Positions 1-9,468 of a DNA stretch of 38,897 nt are shown here, in pieces; position 1 is the first letter of the stretch; each line of letters begins with the position of its first letter. This stretch comes from Fibrobacteria bacterium (lineage in GTDB: Bacteria > Fibrobacterota > Fibrobacteria > UBA11236 > JADFYW01): positions 1 through 38,897 of the forward strand of contig JADFYW010000028.1 in the NCBI GenBank assembly GCA_015232855.1, given 5' to 3'. The notes under the pieces were generated by a model. The model did not search any database. It was not told the DNA's origin and worked only from the letters and a program-made list of their open reading frames with translations. The position numbers and the translations under genes are program-made.

Positions 1-2
1 AT

Positions 3-3000
3 GAAACGCTTCAATTTGGTGATAATACAGCCCGGAGAACGGGTGGTGCTGCAACTGGAGATTTAAACCACAACGGATGGCAGGATGTCTTTGTTGTGGG
101 TCGGGCTGATGAATCTTCACCGATCTCTCTTCCTGTTTTGTATATACATCAGGGTATTCAGCCTTTAAACGCTTTTACATATAGCCCGGTTTCCTGTCCA
201 CCGATATATGGGTCTGCAGAATCGGACGAAGCGTATGGTGCTACCTTTGGAGATGTCGATAATGACGGCGATTTAGATATGTTTTTGTGCAATGGAGGAA
301 AACTTTATTTAAATAAAACGAATTTAACCAACGCCCCGGCCAGTCATAATGCTCCTACAGGAGATGTGGCAGAGCATTATCTTGATGTCAAGGTTTCAAG
401 GTCTTTTATTGATAAATCTGATAGAGCTGCAGACGGAGTAGGGAGCCGTATCTATCTTTATACCTATATCGACAACTCGCCGGCCTCTTATGATTCTTCG
501 CATATGGTTGCCATGCGGGAAATTAATGGCGGGGCGTCTTTTGGAAATCAGTCTACTCAGGTCCAGCATTTTGGATTATCTGAAAGTCTTGGTGCGGAAC
601 CCCACACCCTGGCTTATACCGTTAAAGTTATTTTTTCTACGAGTGAGGTAGAATGGCGTTATCGTATTATTCCAGACTCGGTGCGTACCTTTGTTCCCTA
701 TAATAATAATCAGGATACAACTATACTGGAACAAACCCTGGAAATCACAAATTCGAGTATTATGGATTTGGCAGAACCTACAGCACTACCTGCTGCAGGT
801 GATTTTAAATCTCAGATAAATGTTACACTGCAGTCATCAGATGAAGGTGCTGTTCTACTGTACACACTTGATGGTACCGACCCGGATATTACAGCAGGAG
901 GTGCAACTCAAATATACACGGGTCCTGTTTCACTTATTAAGAGCGACACCATAAAGGCCCGGGCGGTTAAGATGGGCTGGCCTTACAGTGAAGTACTCAC
1001 CGCTGTATATACAAAAATAGAAATACCTTCCAGGCTGGAAATCCTGGATGAAAATGGCAATCCCTTTTCAGGAGACATTTTAACGAGCGACCAATCACAA
1101 TTTACCATCAAACTTTCTACCAACCAGGCAGGTGTTTCGGTATATGAACCTCTAGTGGTAAGTTCTGTGCTGCAAGACCAGGAAAGTCTGGCCCTGTCTA
1201 CTAATACCGGTGATGAAGGAAACTATGACAGCGTCTATCAAAATCTATTTCCATTGCACATTGCAGGGGCGGTTTCCGGGAATGATACGGTAGAAACCGC
1301 TGATTTCGATGCCCTTGTGGTTCAATGGATAAATCCGGTTAACAGTAATGATATTGCTGCAGATACCCTTATTATACAGCCTGCTGATATTGTGGCTGAG
1401 GTGTATTTCAGTACTTCTGACTCCCTGAAAGATACGGTGAGCCAGTTTAATGGAGAAGGAGAAATCTATATCCTTATCAAAGATCAACTGCCGGATACCC
1501 GCTTTTCAAGTGTAGTTGTTTTACAGGCTGGACTGGATTCTGAAAAAGTAGTGCTCGAATGGGATAAGGGGATCCTGATTGGCCATTTACATGCGGCTTA
1601 TTCAAACATCACGCGTGGTGACGGCACTTTACAACCCAAACTTTCCGGCGATGATATTGTAGCAACATACATTGATCGGCTCTATGGTGAACAAGCTCAA
1701 AGCTCAGTATCATTTGCCGCTAAGCCCATATCGAGTCCCGCGGTAAATGTATCAGATGGCAGCTGGTTTGCGGGAGATACGGGTATTGTTTTCTCATCTG
1801 CCGGAGACGCTATCATCAGGTACCGTGAAGGCACCGGTGCGCCCCTTGAACATCCTGATTCTGGTTTGGTTTACAATAATGGGGATACACTGTATATATC
1901 CGCAACCACGACCCTCAGGGCTATAGCTTATTACCGAAACAGCGATAATAATTACCTGGTGAGCAGTGAACGTATTGTTACTTATAACCGGCGGCCTCAG
2001 GTAGCGAATCCTTCTGCAGAACCGGATTCGGTATTTTTTACTGATACCATCACGGTTACTCTCGACCCCGCTGATGGGCAGGATACTGTCTATTACCGGA
2101 TTAATGGAGGGTCGTATCAGTTATACAGCTCGGCTGTTTTAGTCAGTGCCTCATCTCTGTTTGATTTCTATGCGGTGAATGCTCCTGGGCTTCCCAGTGA
2201 TACGGTTTCTAAAACCTTCACCAGACGGGATACTCTGGCGATGCCAATTGCAACTCCGGGTGATACTGTTTTTCTGGACAGCGTTGTGGTCAGTCTCGTT
2301 GCAGTTGATGGTTCTGTTATCCGCTACACCCTTGACGGCAATACACCGACAGAGACCAGTACCTTGTATGATTCTATGTTTGTATTTACAGAACCTGCTG
2401 AGTTAAAAGCCCGTTCCTTTCCGGTAGGTGATGCATATATAGCCAGTAAAGATGTCATGAGCCATGTTTATACTCCCATCCTGACGGTTAGTTTTACTCC
2501 GGGGAGTACTTCTTTTATTTCTTCCCTATCTGCTTCGCTTTTTGCAAATACCGATAGTGCTGATATTTTTTATACGGTTGATGGTACAAATCCGGTTACT
2601 TCAGAAACAGGTTCCACCCGTCTTTATACAGATATACCTGTTCCGATTGTGAATACAACTACGGTAAAAGCAATAGCAGTAAAATCTCTCTGGCGAAACA
2701 GCGATAACACCGAAGCAGTTTATACCCGCCAGTCTACCCCTTCCCGCCTGGTTATTCTTGATGCTTCAGGCGACAGTATACCGGATGGAATACTCACAGG
2801 AGAGCCCTCTGCTTATACGCTTCGTGTTTCCACAAACTACATGGGAAGTGACAGCCTGCATTCTTCAGTACTTTCTTTGAACCTCGGGGACGATGAAAAT
2901 CTCTTGCTTGATACAATGCTCAGTGCTAGCGGCGGTTATGCAAGTGTTTTTGAAAACTTGTTTCTAATGAATTTAAGTGGAAGCGCAGCCTCCAACGGTA

Positions 3001-6000
3001 CATTGGAGTATAGCTATTACGATACCCTGGTTGCGGTTTGGGGTAATCCTTTTGATGTACTTGATACGGTCCGGGATACGGTTATTCTGCAGCCGGATAA
3101 TTATGTGGCATCGGTCCATTTCTCTTTAGCTGATAGCGGCAGTTTGATCCATGCTTTTAGCCGGAGCCAGGACACGGTCTTTCTGGTTGTCCGGGACCAG
3201 CAGTCTGACTCGGACAGGATGTATGAGATACTGATAACCACAGAGCAGCTCGACAGCCAGAGGGTATCGCTTAGTGTTCGGGATGACAGCACCTTAACAG
3301 GCTGGGTGCTGGTGAATTATGATACTGTACAGCCGGGTGATGATACCCTGCAGATAAATCTACAAGGGGAACAGGTAAATGTGCAGTACTATGATTCCCT
3401 GTATGGCGAGCAGGCTTTGAATTACGCCTTGTTCCAGTCAGATACAGTGATGGCACCAACCTTTACTTCTGACAGCGGTACCAGTTTTGCTGATACCACC
3501 AGGGTGGTACTGAATACTTCTACCGCCTGGGCGAAGATTCGGTTTTACGCTGCTGCAGGGGTTGATTCAGTACCCAGCCATTTACTGGGAACATTGTTTG
3601 AGAGTGGGGATACGATTATTATTGATACAACTCTTGTGCTCCGAGCAGTGGCCTATAAAGAAAATGATGTATTGGAGAATTATCTGGAGAGTGAAAAGCT
3701 TATTGTAAATTTTACCAAAAACGGGGACGTTGCCGTTCCGGTTGCTACTCCTCCGGGAGGGTATTTTACTGACAGTATACAGGTATTATTATCTACCGAA
3801 ACGGACAGTGCCAATATTTTTTATACCCTGGATGGCACGGACCCCAGGAGCTCCGGGACGGTTATTCCCTATGACAGTACCGTGGGTATTACGATTACAA
3901 CAGACAGTGTGGAGCTTAAGTTTTATGGAAAAAAAACATCCCATACTTCCACTCCTATGATAACCGAGAGCTATCTAAGGCGTGATACGCTTGGTGTTCC
4001 GGTTGCTACTCCCGGAGATACGACCTACCGGGACAGCGTACAGGTTACCCTGACACCTCCGGTTGTCAATGGGGCAATTATCCGGTATACTCTTGATGGA
4101 AATATGCCAACAGAAGCTAGCCAGCTCTACCTTGGAGCTCTGACATTTACTGGACCCGTTATTCTGAAGGCACGCACATTCCCAGATTCAGAAGCCTATG
4201 TTGCAGGAGACCGTGTCATAAGCCATGTCTATACTCCAACGCTTGTTATCAATGTTGCACCGGATAGTGGTACGGTATTTACTTATCAGCAAACAGTGAC
4301 ATTGAGTACCAATTCGGCAGGTGCCAGTATTTATTACACCCTGGACGGAAGCTCTCCTGATACCATAGCAGGGTCTTCTGTATTTCAATACAGCAAGGCT
4401 TTTAGCATAGCGGATACGACTACAGTAAAAGCTATTGCGGTTAACACAGATTGGCAGATGAGCGATACGCTTACTTCCGTTTATTATCGCGGCCATACCC
4501 AATCTACTATAGCGGTAACCGATAGTAATGGAAGTGTATTTACTGATAACAGACTGCAAACAATCGAAGCAAAATTTGCTATTAAGCTTTCTACAAACTA
4601 TGGGGGAAGTGATACGCTTTTGCCCCTGGTGCGTTGTGCCGGGACAGGTGATAGTGAACGTGTCGCGTTGTATACGATTGTGGATTCGGATACCTCCCAT
4701 GCGAGAATATACTGGGAGAGCCCGGGATACGCGCTAGCTGTTTCTACAGTTGCCAAAGGAAACGGCAGTGTAGAAGTCAACAGTTTTGATACACTCATCT
4801 TCGAATGGGTGAATCCCCTGGATTCTGCAGATAGAGTAGTTGATACCGTGTATATTGAACCGGCGGATCAAAAGGCTATTGTGTCTTTTACCGATACCCT
4901 GAATGGCAGTGTGGTGACTGGTATTGCAGAAGGAGCTACAATATATATTGCAGTAGAAGACCAAACCCCGCATCCGGACTTAACTTATAGTGTCAGGCTT
5001 GAGACGCCAACCGGTGATGTGCAGGTGGTGTACCTGAGTCCTGTAGGCGGCAGACTCACAGGTTCTGTTCCCGCCAGTTACGGTCCAATTGTTTCCGGGG
5101 ATGATACCCTACAGATTAATCTGGGGGGAGAGCAGCTCCGGGTGTATTATACCGACCCGTATTTTACTTCAGATAAGGCCGACGGGGCGGCGGCATATGC
5201 GGCTAAAACCCTTTTACCACCTACTGCCCAGCCGGCTGCCAATGCTTGGTTTATGAACGATACTCTGGTCAGCCTCATAGCTGATACAGCAGCGGTCTTT
5301 ATCCGCTGGACCCTGGGTGGTTCTGTCCCTGGATGTGAAAACGGAATACTGTCAACCGACTCGGTGCCGGTGTTGCGTGCCAGTGTGGTACTCAAAGCAG
5401 TTGCCTGTCTACAGCATAATGCGGGCAATGCCGTAGTCAGTGCGGTGCTGTCTTCCCGATATAATCGGCGGGATACTACTGTAGTGCCTTCTGCCAGTCC
5501 GCATTCAGGGTATTTTACCGACAGCCTGCGTGTGAGTCTTAGCGTGCCGGACGTTCAGGCCTCCCTCTACTATACTCTTGACGGCAGTCTTCCCGACACT
5601 ACTGCCAATCTCTATAGTGGCCCTATACTCATTACCGATACCACCCGTCTTCAATTTATCGCCCATGCTCCCAGTGATGTTCCCAGCACTGTTGTGAACG
5701 AAGTGTATATACCCAGAGACAGTCTTACCACTCCGGTCGCGGTTCCAGGAGATACGAGTTTCCAGGGGATGATAAACGTTCGTTTGCAGCATGAAAAGAC
5801 AAACATTACCATTCGCTATACTACGGACGGTACCCAGCCAAATGATTCCAGTGCGGTATATAATGCGGCGGTCCCCCTCCAATTTATTGAACCGACAATT
5901 TTGACAATTCGCACGTTTAACGCTCCCGGAAAAACTAATTTTATCTCGTCTGGTTCGGTTTCTTATCGATATGTGCCTATTGTTTCTGCTCCGGTTGCTG

Positions 6001-9000
6001 ACCCCGTATCCGGGACATCATTTGTTTCTTCACTAGTGAGCCGTTTGTCGAGCGCGAGTTACAGAGCCTCCATTTATTATACTCTTGGCGGTGCTGTACC
6101 GGACACGAATTCTCTGCTGTATACGGGTTCTCTCCTGTTTTCTGCAACAGATACACTCAAAGCCTTAGCTGTAAAAGACGGCTGGATGCAAAGTGATGTG
6201 GTAACTATTGTATATACCAAGTCTTTTACTGGTTCAGAGCTGAAACTGTTTAACGCATCTTTTCAGGAGCCGGAATACCTTTCAGAACAAAACGGCAGTT
6301 TTATAATACAGGTAAAAGCTGCAGAAGCCGCATTAACTACTGTGCACCCGGTGGCCTCTACCCTGGTTAATGGTGATGTTGATACCCTAATGCTCAATCG
6401 CAGCGGAAGAGATGGTGATTTTTATCTTTTTAGCAGCGAGGTAAGTTTTTTGCTGGGCGACGCAGATGTGAAAATTGGTGATGGTCATGTACAAGCAGCT
6501 TATTTTGATACTCTTGTGGTCTCCTGGCAGAATCCCAAAGATACAAACGATGTCGTAATGGATACGGTGGTGGTCAGACCGAAACCACAGCAAAGTCTGG
6601 TGTATTTTGGTGACCGTTTAGGGGAAAATGCCAAGGTTCGTCATTATGAAACAGAAGTGGATACGATATATATTGTGGTTGAAGACCAAAAGGCCTGGTC
6701 CCGGGAAGTCTACCGGATATCAGTTACCACGCGTACCTTGTATAATGAACGAACTCCTGACACGCTTTCAATAGAGCTGGCAGAATTGAAGCCAGGCCTG
6801 TTTGGAGCTGCTATCGCAGTCATACATGATTCTGTACCAAATCTCTCTGATTCTCACCTTCAGGTTCTCCGGGGAGATAAAATTTACGTAACTTACTCCG
6901 ATCCTGTTGATGGAGATGAAGCCGGGGCTTTTATTGACTATAGTACACCAGGTGAAGTACGGGAGCAGTTATTTTTTACTGATAGCAGAGGTGAAATAAT
7001 TGCGGATGGTGTTTTTGGGGACATACAGAGCGATTCACTTTACATCAGGTATATGGATGATTATTCGACCTTTCTAAAAACCGTTACTCTTATAACAGAA
7101 AATACAAGTGGTACCGGTGCCAAAACTTTTGACACCCTGATGATTTCTTTTACACCAGCTGAGCGGGTAGACAGTATCGGTTTTTGGTATACTGCGGTAC
7201 CTCTAAAAGAATCGATGATTCCTGCTGATAACGATATATTGGAATTATATTATAATGCACGGATAATTGCCTCAGTCACCTCCCATTATAATAATGGCAA
7301 TTCCGGAGTTGTGGTCAGGGACACGATGAGTGTTGCTTCGGATTATGTGGAAGCCGAAATTTCTCTTCGTGATAAAGATTCTGATACTTCTCTTCTGTTG
7401 CGGACCAGTGAAAACATTGAAATTAAGGTTGAGGGTCAGGACTTTTCTTCCTGGAAAGATACCATACAGGTTAATGTGCAGTGCAATAATTCTATGGACA
7501 AAATTGATAATGTATTACTGGTTGAGGATGAGAATGGTGTCTATACAGGAACACTGGTTAAACACGAAGGCAGCAAGAACCCAGATGACAGTGTGCTCAA
7601 CTGCCTGGCAGAAGATGATATTAAAGTAACCTATTTAAACCCTGTGTATACGGATTTTTCTTCTTTTCAATTCGGCTGGAAAGATAAAGAAAACCTTACT
7701 GCCTGGTTTGCTGTGGCTGACACTGCACCGCCAGTTGAAGAATTATGGCAATATGAATATAAGCGCTTTATGTATATCATCGAAACAGTGAGTCCAAATC
7801 AGGATGCTGTGGATACTCTTGAAGTACTCCTGAACATCACCAATGGTGAAACATGGAAAATAAATGTAGTTGAAACAGGAAAATACACCGGACGATTTGA
7901 ATCGGAGATGATAAACTATGGTTTTGCAGTTGTACCTGATTCTGAAAATGATGTTCTGGAAGCTCTCCTGGATACCAGTGAAGCTGAACATGTACATATT
8001 GTTACAGCTACGGTTTTTGCTGGTACCGATACTCTGCAAAGCAAACTCATGGTTAAAGCCTCTTATATTGCACCAAAACAGGCCTGGATAATTGACGGGA
8101 ATTCAGATGGTTGGGTAGACAGTATATTCATAAGGTTTAAATCTCCGGTTTTACAGCTTCCAGAACAAATTTCATCTATAGACTGGCCCGCAGATGGCGG
8201 GAATGAATATACTGCAATGAGAGAAGAAATTACCTATTACAAAACTGGTGAAGATCAAATAGACAGTACATTGATTGTTGTCAGGTTGGATGAAGAACAA
8301 TTTGATTCATTGGTTACCAGTCCATTATCGGAAAACCCTCCTATGCTTACCTTACCTGAAGGGGGTTTGTTTGCAGGGGTTTCTATTAATATTGAAGACA
8401 GGCTGGGGCCGGTAATAATAGCAGCTGAGAAACATCCTTCAGATTTGGAATATTATACTGATGCAGAAGGAAGAAGTTTAGTAAACCCGGATACATTAGA
8501 TGTCACCCTTTCAGAGAAAATAAATTTATCCTATAATACGATTTTGCCCTGGGACTCATTGGTGTTGTTTTATAATCCAAACGAAACAAAGCTAAATTCA
8601 AAAAAACTGGTAAATTTATTACCACCGATTGTTGTAGATGATAAAGACAGTCTTGTATGGCGATTTTTTGTCACTAATACAAAATCCATTTTTAAACCTG
8701 ATGTGAGTGATAGAATATATCTGAGTCGTTTTGCACCGTACACTGATACATCTCCCGCAAAAAACCTTCCGCAGGAAATTGAAGCGGTGGTGAGAGGGGA
8801 AGATTCAAAAAAAATAATCAGCAATTCCTCTGTGTTTATCCCTATTGAAGGTCTTAACCCGGGAACGGTAGATGGAATGAATGCTCTTATGATTTTTGAT
8901 AAGAATGGAAAAGTTGTGGTTCATGACGATATTAAAATCATAACAGACAATAATGGACAGAAACAGGTGTTTTTTGAATGGTTCAGGCCAAAAGGATTAC

Positions 9001-9410
9001 AAAGTGATGGCACTATAAATACAAAAATACAGATGTGTCAGGAAGGAAAAACCCAGGATGAAGAATCATTGAGCAGGTATCCTTCTAATTGTTTATCTGC
9101 GATCCAGATATTTTCACGAGATAAGTACATCGCTGAAATTAACGTCTTTGACCATCTCGGAAAGTTTATTCATTCTTCTGTTCAGCGTTTTGGTTATTGT
9201 GGTGAACTGGAAAATACGAAAAGAAAAACATCACAGGGTCATGTGAACTGGCTCGTTTGGAATCAAAAAGATGTGCAAGGAGAATATGTAGGGACTGGTG
9301 TGTATATCTGGAAAGTTATATTCCGTTCACCAGAAGACAGCCGTGAAATAGAATACCGGCAGGGTATTATCCGCTCAACTCCTCCGAATAAGGGATGTGC
9401 GGCTAGATAA
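3..9410 (+). CDS. Giant secreted repeat protein (FG-GAP, ASPIC/UnbV, chitobiase-C-like repeats), 5' partial
   Basis: The frame is open from the left edge, so the true start lies upstream; an internal GTG at 96 is not the start. The visible 3135 residues begin with FG-GAP/VCBS repeats (DVDNDGDLD is a calcium-loop motif). An ASPIC/UnbV-like segment follows (GVGSRIYLYTY ... VQHFGL). Next come many chitobiase/hexosaminidase C-terminal-like repeats with the signature YTLDGTxP. Four longer modules of a second type start near 1027, 2740, 4500 and 6231, giving super-repeats of about 570-590 residues. After about 6950 the sequence is less repetitive; it has a second calcium-type loop (DGNSDGWVD) and ends in a FlgD-Ig-like strand (GTGVYIWKV) typical of secreted proteins in the FCB group. 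It is probably a cell-surface or secreted adhesion or polymer-binding protein. No catalytic domain was recognised. It converges on valS with a 58-base gap. Confidence 0.9.
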   Translation, partial: ETLQFGDNTARRTGGAATGDLNHNGWQDVFVVGRADESSPISLPVLYIHQGIQPLNAFTYSPVSCPPIYGSAESDEAYGATFGDVDNDGDLDMFLCNGGKLYLNKTNLTNAPASHNAPTGDVAEHYLDVKVSRSFIDKSDRAADGVGSRIYLYTYIDNSPASYDSSHMVAMREINGGASFGNQSTQVQHFGLSESLGAEPHTLAYTVKVIFSTSEVEWRYRIIPDSVRTFVPYNNNQDTTILEQTLEITNSSIMDLAEPTALPAAGDFKSQINVTLQSSDEGAVLLYTLDGTDPDITAGGATQIYTGPVSLIKSDTIKARAVKMGWPYSEVLTAVYTKIEIPSRLEILDENGNPFSGDILTSDQSQFTIKLSTNQAGVSVYEPLVVSSVLQDQESLALSTNTGDEGNYDSVYQNLFPLHIAGAVSGNDTVETADFDALVVQWINPVNSNDIAADTLIIQPADIVAEVYFSTSDSLKDTVSQFNGEGEIYILIKDQLPDTRFSSVVVLQAGLDSEKVVLEWDKGILIGHLHAAYSNITRGDGTLQPKLSGDDIVATYIDRLYGEQAQSSVSFAAKPISSPAVNVSDGSWFAGDTGIVFSSAGDAIIRYREGTGAPLEHPDSGLVYNNGDTLYISATTTLRAIAYYRNSDNNYLVSSERIVTYNRRPQVANPSAEPDSVFFTDTITVTLDPADGQDTVYYRINGGSYQLYSSAVLVSASSLFDFYAVNAPGLPSDTVSKTFTRRDTLAMPIATPGDTVFLDSVVVSLVAVDGSVIRYTLDGNTPTETSTLYDSMFVFTEPAELKARSFPVGDAYIASKDVMSHVYTPILTVSFTPGSTSFISSLSASLFANTDSADIFYTVDGTNPVTSETGSTRLYTDIPVPIVNTTTVKAIAVKSLWRNSDNTEAVYTRQSTPSRLVILDASGDSIPDGILTGEPSAYTLRVSTNYMGSDSLHSSVLSLNLGDDENLLLDTMLSASGGYASVFENLFLMNLSGSAASNGTLEYSYYDTLVAVWGNPFDVLDTVRDTVILQPDNYVASVHFSLADSGSLIHAFSRSQDTVFLVVRDQQSDSDRMYEILITTEQLDSQRVSLSVRDDSTLTGWVLVNYDTVQPGDDTLQINLQGEQVNVQYYDSLYGEQALNYALFQSDTVMAPTFTSDSGTSFADTTRVVLNTSTAWAKIRFYAAAGVDSVPSHLLGTLFESGDTIIIDTTLVLRAVAYKENDVLENYLESEKLIVNFTKNGDVAVPVATPPGGYFTDSIQVLLSTETDSANIFYTLDGTDPRSSGTVIPYDSTVGITITTDSVELKFYGKKTSHTSTPMITESYLRRDTLGVPVATPGDTTYRDSVQVTLTPPVVNGAIIRYTLDGNMPTEASQLYLGALTFTGPVILKARTFPDSEAYVAGDRVISHVYTPTLVINVAPDSGTVFTYQQTVTLSTNSAGASIYYTLDGSSPDTIAGSSVFQYSKAFSIADTTTVKAIAVNTDWQMSDTLTSVYYRGHTQSTIAVTDSNGSVFTDNRLQTIEAKFAIKLSTNYGGSDTLLPLVRCAGTGDSERVALYTIVDSDTSHARIYWESPGYALAVSTVAKGNGSVEVNSFDTLIFEWVNPLDSADRVVDTVYIEPADQKAIVSFTDTLNGSVVTGIAEGATIYIAVEDQTPHPDLTYSVRLETPTGDVQVVYLSPVGGRLTGSVPASYGPIVSGDDTLQINLGGEQLRVYYTDPYFTSDKADGAAAYAAKTLLPPTAQPAANAWFMNDTLVSLIADTAAVFIRWTLGGSVPGCENGILSTDSVPVLRASVVLKAVACLQHNAGNAVVSAVLSSRYNRRDTTVVPSASPHSGYFTDSLRVSLSVPDVQASLYYTLDGSLPDTTANLYSGPILITDTTRLQFIAHAPSDVPSTVVNEVYIPRDSLTTPVAVPGDTSFQGMINVRLQHEKTNITIRYTTDGTQPNDSSAVYNAAVPLQFIEPTILTIRTFNAPGKTNFISSGSVSYRYVPIVSAPVADPVSGTSFVSSLVSRLSSASYRASIYYTLGGAVPDTNSLLYTGSLLFSATDTLKALAVKDGWMQSDVVTIVYTKSFTGSELKLFNASFQEPEYLSEQNGSFIIQVKAAEAALTTVHPVASTLVNGDVDTLMLNRSGRDGDFYLFSSEVSFLLGDADVKIGDGHVQAAYFDTLVVSWQNPKDTNDVVMDTVVVRPKPQQSLVYFGDRLGENAKVRHYETEVDTIYIVVEDQKAWSREVYRISVTTRTLYNERTPDTLSIELAELKPGLFGAAIAVIHDSVPNLSDSHLQVLRGDKIYVTYSDPVDGDEAGAFIDYSTPGEVREQLFFTDSRGEIIADGVFGDIQSDSLYIRYMDDYSTFLKTVTLITENTSGTGAKTFDTLMISFTPAERVDSIGFWYTAVPLKESMIPADNDILELYYNARIIASVTSHYNNGNSGVVVRDTMSVASDYVEAEISLRDKDSDTSLLLRTSENIEIKVEGQDFSSWKDTIQVNVQCNNSMDKIDNVLLVEDENGVYTGTLVKHEGSKNPDDSVLNCLAEDDIKVTYLNPVYTDFSSFQFGWKDKENLTAWFAVADTAPPVEELWQYEYKRFMYIIETVSPNQDAVDTLEVLLNITNGETWKINVVETGKYTGRFESEMINYGFAVVPDSENDVLEALLDTSEAEHVHIVTATVFAGTDTLQSKLMVKASYIAPKQAWIIDGNSDGWVDSIFIRFKSPVLQLPEQISSIDWPADGGNEYTAMREEITYYKTGEDQIDSTLIVVRLDEEQFDSLVTSPLSENPPMLTLPEGGLFAGVSINIEDRLGPVIIAAEKHPSDLEYYTDAEGRSLVNPDTLDVTLSEKINLSYNTILPWDSLVLFYNPNETKLNSKKLVNLLPPIVVDDKDSLVWRFFVTNTKSIFKPDVSDRIYLSRFAPYTDTSPAKNLPQEIEAVVRGEDSKKIISNSSVFIPIEGLNPGTVDGMNALMIFDKNGKVVVHDDIKIITDNNGQKQVFFEWFRPKGLQSDGTINTKIQMCQEGKTQDEESLSRYPSNCLSAIQIFSRDKYIAEINVFDHLGKFIHSSVQRFGYCGELENTKRKTSQGHVNWLVWNQKDVQGEYVGTGVYIWKVIFRSPEDSREIEYRQGIIRSTPPNKGCAAR

Positions 9411-9468
9411 AATAAACCATAAACATGCGCTGGTCTTCTATGTGAAAACACACTTGGACAGACTTTTT

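Noticed and set aside
4188-4700. 170-aa minus-strand open frame inside the giant protein gene
   Set aside because: It is a shadow of the repetitive plus-strand gene, with no ribosome site and no known domain.
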